64,000 bases of DNA from Angiostrongylus vasorum (taxonomy: Eukaryota; Nematoda; Chromadorea; Rhabditida; Metastrongylidae). The notes beneath the pieces were generated by a model that worked only from the letters and a program-made list of their open reading frames with translations, did not search any database and was not told the origin of the DNA. The stretch spans positions 1,635,501 to 1,699,500 of the forward strand of contig JADANN010000251.1 in NCBI GenBank assembly GCA_018806985.1, written 5' to 3'. How positions within the stretch are numbered: the first letter of the stretch is position 1; each line of letters starts with the position of its first letter. The position numbers and the translations under genes were made by a program. This document shows, piece after piece, positions 44,800-56,170 of the stretch.

Positions 44800-46215
44800 A
44801 AGTATTAGGCTTAATAACCAGGTTATTCTATCTACGAAAGAATAAATATGAATGGCTTGTCCATCCAGCAGGTCATGGCTTTCTTAAACAGCTGCCTAAA
44901 CTGCTTGATTTTCATATGGTCTGGGAATGCTTTGAATTATTGAACGAGCAGTCTGAGTACATTACGTTCATCCGGGCGAAACCGAACAAATACTGGCTTC
45001 CGTCTCTAAACGTTCAAATAAACCTATCAAGTAGCGTTTACATGACAAAGTGTTACTGAAAACCAAGCAACGAAAACATCCTGGTTCACTTCCTTTTTTC
45101 CCACCCTTCACACACAAAGAGGGCACTTGTGAGAAACATGTTTCGAACAGCCACCCCTGTGTGCACTCCCAGGGAACTAAAGGGAAAAAATCGCGCGACT
45201 TGACTCGGCAAATAGCCGTCTCCAATGGATACAAAATAGATACCCCACGAGACAAGTTTAGAAGGAGAGCTACGAGCCCAAGCGAAACACTTGGCCAAAA
45301 GAAAGTCCTGTTTATGTTGCCTTTTATTAGCGATGAAGTAAGCGGAGCTATTAAACGATGCTTAAGAGGGACAGCTCTTGAGGAATCGGTAGCGATAGTT
45401 GAAATACCACCGGCTACCCTGCGTCGTCAGTTAGTTCGTAAACGCTTGCATGACCGTCTATGTGAAACAACAAATTGCGTAATTTGCCTTTACGGTAGCG
45501 ATTATGATTGCATGAGTTCAGATACGATATACCTGATTTCTTGTGATAACTGCGGAGATGAATATATTGGCGAAACGGGCAGACCTTTGTGTATTATTAT
45601 AAAAGAACACCTAGATGGCAAACGAAAATTAAGGCAAAGTACCCCACTAGGAACGAATAGGATACAAAAGCACAGCGGGGACGATTTTGAAGTAAAAGTC
45701 AATATCCTTGCGCAGGAGACTAGAACACCAGCGCAAAAACTTCTTGAGGCTTTTTTGGATAAGTGCGAAAAACCCAACAATGAATAGCAGGGATGAATGC
45801 CCAGAGGTCATACGCGACCTGACCCCGTATGTTCGCATCAATTTCTGATGTGGGATTGTGGAGTCATCAACCTTATGCGAATATAATCAGCTGTTCTAAT
45901 CTTCCTCATTGAAAGTCACGAAAAAAGCGGTGAATTTTTCGAGGAGCTGTTGATCATGGAATTACCATGGAGTTTTTCGTCTTTTTGTAATTGTTATTGA
46001 AGTTTGGCCTAGTAAATTGTATATCAGTATACCCTTCCAGGCTCTGAAGAAGGCGATACTGCCGAAACGTCAGCTACTGTTGTATTGTATTGTGTTTTTT
46101 CTATGGAAGTAAATGTATGCTGCATAACAACCTCGCGATGGCTGAACAAGAAAACGACGCATTCATATTCCAGTGCCGATGTTAATAGAAACTCGATCCG
46201 GGGAACTGCACTCAT
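44800..46215 (+). mobile_element. Penelope-like element (subtype alpha), 5'-truncated, with GIY-YIG domain
   Basis: The RT end is internally deleted (44,830-45,050; FELLNEQSEYITF kept, then a stop where others read WYRKP). A frame open from 45,050 to 45,787 enters the true PLE reading near residue 45 and then has the block ISDEVSGAIKRCLRGTALEE, the cysteine cluster CETTNCVICLYG and a complete GIY-YIG domain: IYLIS at residue 160 and Y-I-G at residue 172 (45,563-45,571), then ETGRPLCIIIKEHLDGKRK. This is the best preserved endonuclease domain here. The 3' noncoding region, the hammerhead-like motif and the terminus (GTTAATAGAAACTCGATCC) follow. Confidence 0.82.
46040..46075 (+). ncRNA. hammerhead-like ribozyme motif, PLE subtype alpha, intact core
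   Basis: GGCU, CUGAAGA, stem II GGC-GAUACU-GCC, GAAAC, GUC, AGC. All core bases and a three-pair stem I are present. The self-complementary ACGU again spans the cleavage triplet. Confidence 0.7.
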
Positions 46216-46665
46216 TTTCTTCTTCGACGCCGAATATTTTGGACAGGTTGATGCTGAACACTTCTCAATGAGTTCCCCGTTATATCACCGTAGTCACAGG
46301 GATATTCTTAGTCATGTTAACGCTATAACTGTTAAACTATACAGTACGAAGTGGTTGAAAGCACGGTCGAAAAGTATCTTCAATTGATCTCTTTCATTTT
46401 GATTAACAATTTTAAAATTTCATTTATCAAAGCTCTGTACAACATGTGCAGGAGCCGAGACGTTTTTAAAGAATTTGTAGAAAGGCATGTAATAAGTAAT
46501 GATGTTCTCTTCGTACAAGTGGAAACAAGCAAGTAAAATGAATTCAAAAGGTTGAAAACACTGGTGCGATACACCGATAGGGATTCGAAACTCATTGTCC
46601 TACTGCCGTTCTTTAAACAATTGCTGTCGGAAGCATTCTTCGGATAAAAGAAGTAGAATTTTAAC
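46216..46665. other. no recognisable gene
   Basis: An open stretch at 46,351-46,536 (FILINNFKISFIKALYNMC) has no support beyond its length. Confidence 0.4.
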
Positions 46666-47545
46666 TTTAATGATGCTGAGATATTTGCAAAACTCCGGAC
46701 CGCAGGTGTCTACGGTGGGGAACGAACGCGCTATTGTCCTTTCCGGGGAGTAGCGCGCTCACCACCACACCATGCGTTCCCCACCGTAGCCACCTGCGGT
46801 TCGGAGTTCTGCAAATATCTCACCATCATTAAAGTTATATTTCGCAATGCATACTCTGCCGCTAAAAAGAGTAGGCAGTAAACAATAAGTCAAAATTTAG
46901 AATTTTAACCTTTTTTGTTTACTGCCTACTCCCTTTTAATGACAGGGCATGTTGCGAAACATAAATTCTATGGTGTTGAAATAACTGCAAAACTCGAACC
47001 GCAGGTGTCTACGGTGGGGGAACGAATGCGCTATTACTCTAACCGGGGGCTAACGCGTTCACCACCGCACCATGCTGGCCCTTCGTATCGCCAATCTCTC
47101 AGCTAGTTCTATCGATCACTGCCATCAGCAATCACCTGTCAGCGGGATTAATCTGATAAGCCCAAATTCCTACCATTACCCTACCATACCCTGCCATTAA
47201 AAAGAGTAGCCAGTAAATAAAAAAGGTTAAGATTGTAATTTTGACTTCAGCCTCAGCTTAACTAGGTTCGTTGCCGATTTGGGCTCCCTACATCAGTCCC
47301 GTTGACAGATGATTGCTGATGGCGCCGAGCAACAGAACTAGCTGAGAGACAAGCGAAACGAAAGGACCCGCATGGTGTGGTGGTGAACGCATTACTGCCC
47401 GGAAAGGACAATAGCGCGTTCGTTCCCCACCGGAAACACCTGCGGTCCGGAGATTTTGCAAATATCTCAGCATCATCTTAGTTGTATTTCACATGATCTT
47501 GCCGTTAAAAAATTATAGTAGGCAGTAATTAAAAAGGTTAAGTTT
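46666..47545. repeat. cluster of four S1 elements in alternating orientation
   Basis: 46,666-46,772 minus, 46,773-46,903 plus, 46,905-47,165 minus, 47,200-47,545 plus (tRNA-sense strand). The first two form a near-perfect fold-back (GGTGTCTACGGTGGGGAACG against GTTCCCCACCGTAGCCACC). The last is close to full length, from CAGCCTCAGCTTAACTAGG to AGGCAGTAATTAAAAAGG. The cluster lies at the upstream edge of block C'. Confidence 0.7.
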
Positions 47546-50500
47546 ATAAATTAAACAAAGATTAAAAATGACAGTAATTAGAAGAGACTGTACGAAATGA
47601 ATGCTGAGAAGATAAATGTCGATGAGGACTTCTCATCTTAGTAGGCAGCGACAATTTCTCAGTGAAACGAATTTGCCAGCATTTTCAGTGAAGTAGTCAC
47701 TATACGATCGCAAACTATTACTTATATTTCTAGTGCTAAAACAAAAGAATTTTGAACGTCAGAGGTACCTTCCTACCCCCTTATGATTAATAATGTGCAA
47801 TATGGCTATTTTAAGAAAGTGAAGTAAAACGTGTCTATGGCCACCAAGGAATATACACTGAAGCGATGTTGGCAACATACAATTTCATCATATGGATTCG
47901 GCTGCTCAACTTGAATAAGTTCTGAGTTAAGAGTTATTGCAGTTATGAACGCCTGAGAATTTTAGCTAGCTGATTTCCACGGATCAGGGTGAATCCTATG
48001 CTCGTTTGTGTGTAGGGCCATCGTTAACATACCGAGATCTAACTCTCACGCAAACAATCACGCAATTTCTTCAAAATTTCCAGAAACTCATCGGCTACCC
48101 ACTTCATAAAGCCTGAATATCATCTCATAAACTTTTCTTAGGTTTTTCGCATACACTATGACAGACGAATTTTAACAAGCATATCTGTTGGTGCGTGAAT
48201 ATATTTTCTTGAGCAATAAAAACTTCATTTGCTGCACTTTTCTCTGGGTTCTCGCCATTACATAATCAATTCACTTCACATTCCATTATTCAAATATTTT
48301 TCTGTTCCGGTTCGAGTATGTCATGATCACATCCAATAACAGTGACGTCAACAGTAGCTGTTGCTTTTTGGGTTTGGTTTACAAGATATAGAGGAAAGAG
48401 TCTATGTTATAAATACTCTACCGATGAAGCGGTTCTCTGAATAGACCACCATTATTGGAAACATAGTTGGGGATTGCAAATGACTGAGGCAACTCTGACC
48501 CTCAAATCCTGTTTCTGTGAAAACTTCGTTCCGCTTTACTTCAAAGGAATATTTCAATTTTTACGAGTGTAGGTACGTCTTTTGTACTTGAAGACATCCT
48601 CACATCTACTGCTGGATTATTATAGCTAGTATTCTTGACAATCTAAAACACTAAGGAGTATTCCAAGGCTTACATCCTTTCCAATCCTCTGAGGAGGTCG
48701 GAGACTGTCTAGGTAGAGGCATCTGTTGCCAGCTTCTGAAATGTGGAAACTGAGTTGCATTTACAAAAGCTGGAACAGTGAAAGCATTAAACGTGAAATT
48801 AAAAAAAATTCGTTCACATGTTAATGCAGTCACCTGTAACACAGCGTTTGGTTCGACCACGCCCAAGCTCACCAAGCACCCTACCCCCCACGGAAAGAGT
48901 AAATAACTATGAGATTTCTTTGGGAACAGTTCACTTCCTGCGATCAAAGCGAGAACGCTGCAGCCTGGCTAACACAGATCACTAGAAACCAGTCCACTGG
49001 ACCACCATTTATAAACATTTATAAAGAAGCCCGCAACGAGGAAGCTGCAACCAACACCACACATGAAAAGTTCGAGAGGCTTCGTGGATGATGGATGCGA
49101 GGAAACGAGTTGTATGGAAGGATTAGTGGGTGGGATTCCCACAATAGATGGTACGATGGGTCAAGCAAAAAAGTATATCCATCGTAACAATTGCAAAATC
49201 CGCTAAAACAAATATGGCCATTATATTCTGCATAAAGCAGACCTTCGGACCTTAGTAAAGGGTGGTGGACTGTAGATGTCTTTCCTCACTGTAGCAAATG
49301 AAGACACAATACTGCATCTCTTGCGCTTCAGTCTTCACTGCCATGCTTAACTAAATGTCGAGATCGCTAACAACCAGTAAAATATTTGGTAACAGCTTGG
49401 TATTTGCTCATCAATGGAATATGATGCATTAAACGCCAGGAGTCCGTGGTCGTGATTCACTTCAATAAAGAATTTGCCAGCTTCCTCAATTTTCGCAACA
49501 AGAAAATTCTAATGGCCTGAAGGCACGTTAGAATTGGAAATTCAAACGATTGAAAACCACGTGAAAACGATTTGAGAGAAGACGACATGAAAAGTGTAAT
49601 AAAATGGTGTAAAACAGGAAATACTGTTATGTCCGTAAGTGAAAACTTTCAGTAATTTTAGCACTCCCATCATTTGTCGTTGTCTCCTTCAAAGCCGGAC
49701 AGGAAAGCTCTCATTTATGGCTAGTAGATGACAACACCAGTAAAAGCTGGTCTTTTGAACAATTAAACCGAACTGTTTAAAACGAATAAAAGTGAACAAG
49801 CAAGACAAATAAATTTTACAAAATGAAGCCATTATGAAGAAAAGCGAACGTTTCAGTACAGCATAAGCTCGATTGGTACGAAAATTTTCAATTTTGTTTC
49901 ATTTCAACCAAGCATTGAACGTTATGAGCTCGATTTCTCGACAAAAATGTAGTTGCCGAAAGTGTTTAAGAAAGCCGGTAACAGTAAGGTTTCGTGAGGG
50001 CTGAAGAAGAGAATGAAATAGTTGAACTGCTCCGTCATGGCTGGAACAATGAATATCAAGAGGGAGGACTAACACTCACCGCTGGTTCCTCGTGTTCAGC
50101 TTGCACGTCATAACCGGGAAAAAAGTCGTTCGAATCGACAATATCGTAGGGCTCACACCGCGATGTGGCGAGTGGGAAAGGTTATGAAAAGAACAACTGA
50201 ACAAAAATAGTGGAGTAAGAGTATGCCACGTTCTTTCGGCGATCAATCAAGACTCCTCTTACGAGGAAGCAACCAAGAACACCATTCCACAATTTCCGTT
50301 TCAATATTGAAATTCTACTTATTTGCCTGTTACAAAGATGCTCGCCATGATAAAAACTGGATCTTTAGCCAAAGAAGCCATTTCGATTATGTCGTTTGTT
50401 CAAATTTTCCGTATAACGCTTTTTGGTTACGACACTTGTTTTGCCTGTGTGGGAGGGAAATAGAATCTGCTCATCGTTTCTTGCTTCCGTCGCAATGAAA

Positions 50501-50606
50501 AAACGGTTTGTAAAGAGGTGAGTAAGAAAATGATAACACATTATCATCCCCATCGTTCCATTTCCTGAATAGGACACAGTTTTTTTGCAGTTGCTTGGTG
50601 CGCTGC
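47546..50606 (+). repeat. segmental repeat, block C' (upstream part of the unit)
   Basis: Aligns with the first part of blocks A and B, up to the family 3 region. At about 50,606 it stops and the sequence jumps back to the point equivalent to 22,817 of block A, so part of the unit is present twice in a row. It holds family 2 copy C' and a family 3 copy (50,223-50,498: NAFWLRHLFCLCGREIESAH). Confidence 0.8.
48480..49091 (+). pseudogene. family 2 gene copy C' (best third exon)
   Basis: First piece 48,480-48,566: MTEATLTLKSCFCENFVPLY, ending FKGIFQFLR. Second piece about 48,767-48,900: KAGTVKALNVKLKKIRSHVN, shifted at its end by a missing A. Third piece 48,909-49,091 is open from ATG to stop: MRFLWEQFTSCDQSENAAAW, LTQITRNQSTGPPFINIYKE, then ATNTTHEKFERLRG. 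Comparison with A and B shows that this frame is the ancestral one. No family recognised. Confidence 0.4.
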
Positions 50607-51606
50607 TGATATCCTTCCTTACTACAGCAAAAAACACTATGATTCATCCCTTGCCTTTGCACTGTCATGCTCAACTAAAGTTGAGATGGGTAAAAACCAG
50701 TAACACATGTGATAACAGCCTGGCGTTCGCTCATCAGTGGAATATAGTGCATTAAACGCCAGGACTCTTTGGTCATGATTCACTTCAATGAAGGATTTGT
50801 CAGCTTCCACGACTTCCTCAACAAGGAGGTGCTAATGGCTTGACGGCACGTTAGAATTGGAAATCTAAACGTTTGAAAACCACGTGAAAACGACTGGAGA
50901 GAAGACGAGATGAAAGATGTAATAAAGTGGTGTAAAACAGGAAATACTATTGTATCCGTAAATGAAAATACTTTTCACTGGTTTGAGCACTGGCTTCATT
51001 CGTCGTTGTCTCCTTCAACGCCCTACAGGAAAACTCGCATTTCGACTAACAAATCACAACACGAGTAAAAGCTGGACTTTCAAACAATCTCTGAAGAAAC
51101 TCATGACAAATCGAAATGTTTAAGAGCGAATAAGCGAGTAAAATAAATTGCTCTAAGTGAAGGAATTACGAAGAAAAGTGAATAATTCAGTACTGCATCA
51201 GCTCAGTTTGTTCGAAAATCCTCGACTTTTATTTGATCTCAACCAAACACTAAATGTTATTAACTCCGATTTCTCTATAAAAACGTAGTTTTCAGAAGTG
51301 CTTTGGTATTTGTGAGATTGTGTGAAGCCTGACAAGGAGAATGAAGAAGTTGAACTGCTCCATCATGACTGAAACAATGACCATCAAGCAGAAGGACCAA
51401 CAGTAGCCGTTGCTTCCTCGTGGTGAACTTGCACATTCTGAAACCCTGCAGTAAAATACCTCGTTTTGCCGTTGTTTGATGAGTTATAAGTAGAAAGAAA
51501 ATGTTCGAATCCACAGTTTCGTTAAACTCTTAATGAGTGAGAATAGGTTTGGAAGGGACAACTGTACAAAATTTATGGAGTTATAGTATGCCGACCCCTT
51601 TCGGCA

Positions 51607-51936
51607 ATGAATGAGGACTCTGCTAAGGTAAAAGCAATCGAGAACATTCCACCAGTTCTGTTTTCAATGCAGAAACTCTACATACTTACGCATTTTGAAG
51701 ATGCTTGCCCTGTTAAAAACTGGACATTTAGCGAAATGAAGTCAATACCATTTTGTCGTCGTGCACAGTTCCCCGGGCATAACGACGCTTCCTGGTCGAG
51801 GCACTTGTTTTGTCGTCTCGGAAAGGAAATAAAAACTGCTCATCGTTTCTTACTTCCACCACATTCAAAAGCAGCGTATAAAGGGGTGACTAAGAAAATG
51901 ATTGCTCATTATCACCCTTATTCCATTCCTGGATAG
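51607..51936 (+). CDS. family 3 open frame, unknown protein, best copy
   Basis: 109 codons from ATG to TAG. The C-terminal half reads NDASWSRHLFCRLGKEIKTA, then HRFLLPPHSKAAYKGVTKKM, ending YHPYSIPG. The same sequence is recognisable in A (about 23,870-24,134), B (40,230-40,501) and C' (50,310-50,567), but a one-base loss in A and several stops in B break the frame there. No signal peptide or domain is evident. It could be the last exon of a dead gene or a small gene kept only here. Confidence 0.3.
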   Translation: MNEDSAKVKAIENIPPVLFSMQKLYILTHFEDACPVKNWTFSEMKSIPFCRRAQFPGHNDASWSRHLFCRLGKEIKTAHRFLLPPHSKAAYKGVTKKMIAHYHPYSIPG

Positions 51937-52559
51937 GACACCGTTTTTTCCACTTCCTACTCTTCAGCATTCTCTGGTAACGAAAATGTGCCGTAGTTGG
52001 ACACTCACATTGTTCACTAATGATCCTTAGAACAACGGTTCTCTGTGCCCATGGAGTTCAGTACTTGGATAATTGGATAATTGAGTGCTCCGCCTTCACT
52101 GGTTATGCGGGCCCAGCATATGGAGTTCAGTAGAAGTGCTAAATCAAGTTCATTTGCTGTTTTCCACCCTGCCATGGGTTCGTATACGATTTCCTTAACA
52201 GTGACAAGTTCGCGCGCAGAACAGTGATAGTGATGCCCATTGGTGATCTGAAAATTGGTACTAGGCCTTCCCCAACAGAGTTAAAAACACTGAGTTGATA
52301 AACCGATGCCTACCCGAAAGTCACTGTTCTGTTCTCAGTTCTTAACTAAAAGGTGGTGGATGCATTTCACCAGTAGAAGGGATAGAATTTCTCCGAGAAT
52401 GCAATATTAGTAGGCAGTTGTTGTAGAGCTCTATCACTTCTGAATTTCCCATGTTTACTTTCATATACACTTTTGTTTGCCTTTCAATTAAAGGAATTCA
52501 GGTTTAAAGTAAGTTTAACAGCATTGTAAATCTTTCCAGGTGTCCTATTTTAGGCGAAA

Positions 52560-54101
52560 ATGGCTAGTTCAGCAATCTTACATGGAGTAATGGCGAGCTG
52601 TCTACTGATCTTTTTGTCGGTCTTCTCTGCAGCACTTGGTTGCGCACCAATGCCTCCAGGACAGGGTAACGAGAAAGAAACCAATGAACTGAAAACAAAC
52701 ATGGTTGACTGGTAGAATGAGCTCAGTCACTTACCGATCTATTGTCGTTGATGCAACGCAAGGCAAAAAACGGGAACTTAACCTTGGGTCTAAGCTTGAG
52801 ACAAATAAATGAGACTCCGAAGGCACAAAACGAAACTTAAAATTTTTCACAGGGAAGAACGATCAATTTCAACGTTAGCGGTTTCACAATTCCTGCCGCC
52901 ATGGCCCACAGCAATTCTCCAAGTGTAACAGCAACGGTTCCCGGTATTTCAAGAAGTGCTGACGCTGCGAATGGATTCGTACGAAGACTCGTGATGGATG
53001 CGGTTCGTGATTTTATTCAAACGCAATCGTATATTTGGGAAATTTAGGGCACTTTACAACGCTTCAGGTATGCTATAATTGACAAGGGAGTACATCTAGC
53101 CATTTATGCCGTACTTTGAAATTAACCACTGTGAATTTTTGTAGGTGTTCGACGTGCTCGAACAGCAGGGTCGTGGCGCCGGGCTGCCAGATGCTTTGAT
53201 ATCACTGATTTTGAACCAGCTCACTGTTCAGATTAACTACTCTCCGCTTCAATGTGGTGTAGCTTTTACTGATCCAGATGGAGCAAACAACGCCATGTGT
53301 AAGTTTTGGACTCTTTACAACTCTTTCAAGTTTAAAGGCGGTCTAGCCTTGTGTCTTTTACACTTACCAGTTATACTGGGACTAAATCCAATTCTCCACT
53401 TCGAGAATTTAGAGACTTAGTATCTTGCTGACTGTAATAATTTTACAAATCTTTTTGCAGTCATGCAAAACATGGGAATTCATTGCTTCTTACCTGGAAA
53501 CACAGTGACGAGCCTATGTGGCATGGGTAGGTGCAGGACCAGTATGGCAGACAATGTTAGACCAATTCCCGCGGAACACCTGATGATTTCTGGAAGGCTT
53601 ACGGTAAGGTGGCTTGTTGTATATCAAATTTTTTCTGCAAAGCCGTAAATGAAGGACGAAGTGCAGATCGCAACGTTTATTTCATTCGATTTGTTCCCTG
53701 GCATCCGTCATCGAAGGTTTTCGAATTTGCGTGTGGGTTTTTATGCTACGGGGGAATTTTAGTCTTCTTTGTGAATGTCGTTAAATGATGGTTATTTCAA
53801 TGGACCCTAGAGTTGATAATGACACCAACTTACCGCCTCCCTGGTAAATGAAAGCTTATTTGGTTTGGCCTGTGTTGAACCAGGGGGCTACGCATATCGA
53901 TTAATCACCACCGCTGCTCTACCCTGCGCCTTTGTTCAAAAACTTTCGTTTCATTGAAGAGACTGAGTTTAGACCACTAATGTCATCATGGCGAACTGGT
54001 CGAGGCAAATGTGGCAGGGTGTTCTGAACAGAGTAGCTCGTCGCCTATCATCAGGACCGTTTGCAACGAATTTCGCCGGAGTTTTCGCCACGATCATCTA
54101 A
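52560..54101 (+). CDS. family 1 secreted-protein gene copy C, best copy
   Basis: Exon 1 from ATG 52,560 (acceptor TTTCCAG 20 nt before) encodes a 51-residue piece with a clear signal peptide (core LLIFLSVFSAALG) and then CAPMPPGQGNEKETNE; it ends at TAG 52,713. The following sequence stays family-like only in another frame (SSVTYRSIVVDATQG, then LSLRQINETPKAQNET). Exon 2 body, 52,865-53,047: FNVSGFTIPAAMAHSNSPSV, ADAANGFVRRLVMDAVRDFI. Exon 3, 53,145-53,298; exon 4, 53,461-53,603 (NMGIHCFLPGNTVTSLCGMG, RCRTSMADNVRPIPAEH); exon 5, 53,973-54,101 (42 residues, MANWSRQMWQGVLNRVARRL, stop TAA). Exons 3-5 are intact, with GT-AG introns of 162 and 369 nt. Cysteines in the QCGV, IHCF, SLCG and RCRT blocks are shared with copy A. 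Probable secreted protein of unknown role. The frame breaks in exons 1-2 suggest a recent pseudogene or sequence error. Confidence 0.6.
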
Positions 54102-54437
54102 ACATGAAGTATATGTGAAGTAAACTATGCTCCAAACCTAACTTCAGCGTAATAACCTTTCAAACACTTTCATTTTCAAGCACAACACTTTTTGACTTCT
54201 GACATAAATCATTCGCCTCGTTTATTTTTACTGGAATGAAGGTTAATGATGTAAAAACACACTTTTCTGGGAAAGATTCCGCGTTTCGGTTGTCGTCCAT
54301 TTGTAACCGAAAAAGCGATACCGTATATTTATTTTACTCTTTCAATTATAACCCGACGAAAACGGCACTCTGCAGAATGAGATTCTCACAGTTGCTCCGG
54401 CTGGTGCTCCTCATTCTCTAAACAAACGAATAAAATA

Positions 54438-54457
54438 AAAGGGCAATATTGCCCTTT
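54438..54457. other. perfect 20-bp palindrome downstream of family 1 copy C
   Basis: Identical to the block A palindrome and 337 nt after the exon 5 stop. AATAAAATAAAA, a possible polyadenylation signal, lies immediately before it. Confidence 0.7.
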
Positions 54458-54925
54458 GAAGGGAACCTCTGAATGACCCAAAAACCGATTGCTAACACTT
54501 AAGACGGGCACTCAACTTTTGTGTGCCCGATCCTTGCGGGATCTCTAATTTCATGTGAGTTACGGATTTGCTGGTTTTTCAACAACAGAGAAAAAATTTT
54601 TGTATAACAGGAGGATTTAAGAAATCGAAAAGCATGACGGCAGTATGGAAGAGCTCTCTCTCTCTCTGTACAGCTACAAATAGCTAGTAACTTATATCTA
54701 CTATTTTCTATATATTACTATTGCCTGTCCTTTAACCACATTCCTTGGGAACATCTCCCAATTTATTCTTGGTCTAGCTGGGTGCTTTTTTTACACCAGA
54801 CCGTCTCATACGTTAACTATGGTTCATTAATGTGATTGGATAAGAACCGACAAAGAGTTGGCCTTTATAAATTATTAAGCACCAAGAACAGTTTGTCATA
54901 GGCCACTACTGACTTAACATCCTAA

Positions 54926-55174
54926 ATGGACAAACTATTATGCACAAAAAATGGATTCGAAAGCAATGCAGAGCGAAATAAACCATTTGTAAGAAAGGCA
55001 CTGGATAGAATGCGCCACTGGAAACGTCCACTTTGCAAACATCCCACTCGTTATATTTTAGCCGCATTGTGCGCTTTCGAAGTATCAAGTTCTTTCGATT
55101 CGTGGAATTATTCAACAGTACTATTGCGCTGCAGTAGCCTATTTTTATTAGAAAAAACTGTTTATAATTTATAA
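54926..55174 (+). other. open stretch conserved with block B
   Basis: Reads NKPFVRKALDRMRHWKRPLC, then KHPTRYILAAL, as in block B at 43,536. Unknown. Confidence 0.3.
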
Positions 55175-56170
55175 AGCCTCTAAATTTGAAGAAAGAATCT
55201 ATGGTAAAGAAGTCATAGAAACAAAAATTAAACTACGAGGACTAAGTGCTGCAAATAAATACAGTTGGCATTGCCTTTCAATAATGACAACAGAACAAAC
55301 TGAATGACTGCATAAAAACACTAGCACAATCAGATAGCGGACTAAGTGCTTTGAATTTTATGAGCGCCGCTTCCGTGATTGTATATTATCCGAAATGATT
55401 TTTAAGGCAGTTTCTATGTTCCATCGATAGACCAACTAAAACGGATGTTAAAACGGGCGTGGTTCGAGAAATTTCATAGTCTTCTCCTAATAATTTATAA
55501 AATACACTCTTCAGCAAGAGTTTATTTTGCGATGGGAGACTATTGCTGTTCAAGCGAGTACTCGGCACAGGGAACGCTCTCCGTCAAGACACGCAGAAGA
55601 GGCTCTACATGAACACTGGAATTTGACAATTCTAGAAAGCTTTTCGCTAGGTTAAAATGACAAACTGAGAGTATTCTTCCACAGTATCTCGGCATGGATT
55701 GTGAATCTCATGGAAAACCTATTCGCATCCCTAGATTCTAACAACATTGCTCCACTCCGATCCCGTTGTTCCTGCCAATAGTTTGGTATTCAGCCTCCAT
55801 AGGTTGGCTTGTTTGAGGGGTCTCTTTCTGTTTTTCACTTAGCTGCTGTCCATGTCCACTTTGGAGTAACTTCTCAGCTAGGGAAGGACTTGTGCTCTAG
55901 ACGTTGAGTAGGTCGTAAACGAGCTTCATTTCTACACTATGCTTCACATTTCTAGTTACGTAATGATCAGCACCAGCATGCTGCAAAATTATGTAGGCAC
56001 GTCTACCACCCGAGTGCAGTTTGGAAAACTTGGGCCGTCTTTATTTCTCTTTTACACGGGGCATAGTGGAGCAGGATGATTATGTCTCTGAACGGTAAGA
56101 GACAGCTTCCAATGTTGTCAAAGCTATCAGATATCCACCAGAGGTTCTACGTGATTTATCAACCTCAGCA

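Larger units (their letters stand above)
50607..56170 (+). repeat. segmental repeat, block C (downstream part of the unit)
   Basis: Starts inside the unit (equivalent to 22,817 of A) and runs to TCAACCTCAGCAG at 56,170, where a PLE follows. It holds the family 3 ORF (51,607-51,936), family 1 copy C, the palindrome and hairpin, the NKPFVRKALDRMRH stretch and a broken version of the minus-strand frame. Confidence 0.85.

Noticed and set aside
45050..45787. 245-codon open frame taken as an intact host gene
   Set aside because: It is the C-terminal endonuclease part of a 5'-truncated Penelope-like element. The first 44 codons are out of the element's frame and the RT upstream is deleted.
46666..47545. 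CRISPR-like or tandem repeat array
   Set aside because: Units are in alternating orientation, of unequal length and without regular spacers. They are SINE-like elements in a eukaryotic sequence.
48651..48947. 98-codon minus-strand frame, with relatives at 38,520 and 22,380
   Set aside because: Conserved only because it lies opposite the family 2 pieces. The plus-strand reading has the better agreement between copies, so I treat the minus frame as a shadow.
52508..52540. A 31-nt 5' UTR intron in family 1 copy C
   Set aside because: Shorter than typical nematode introns; a trans-splice acceptor explains the conserved TTTCCAG better.
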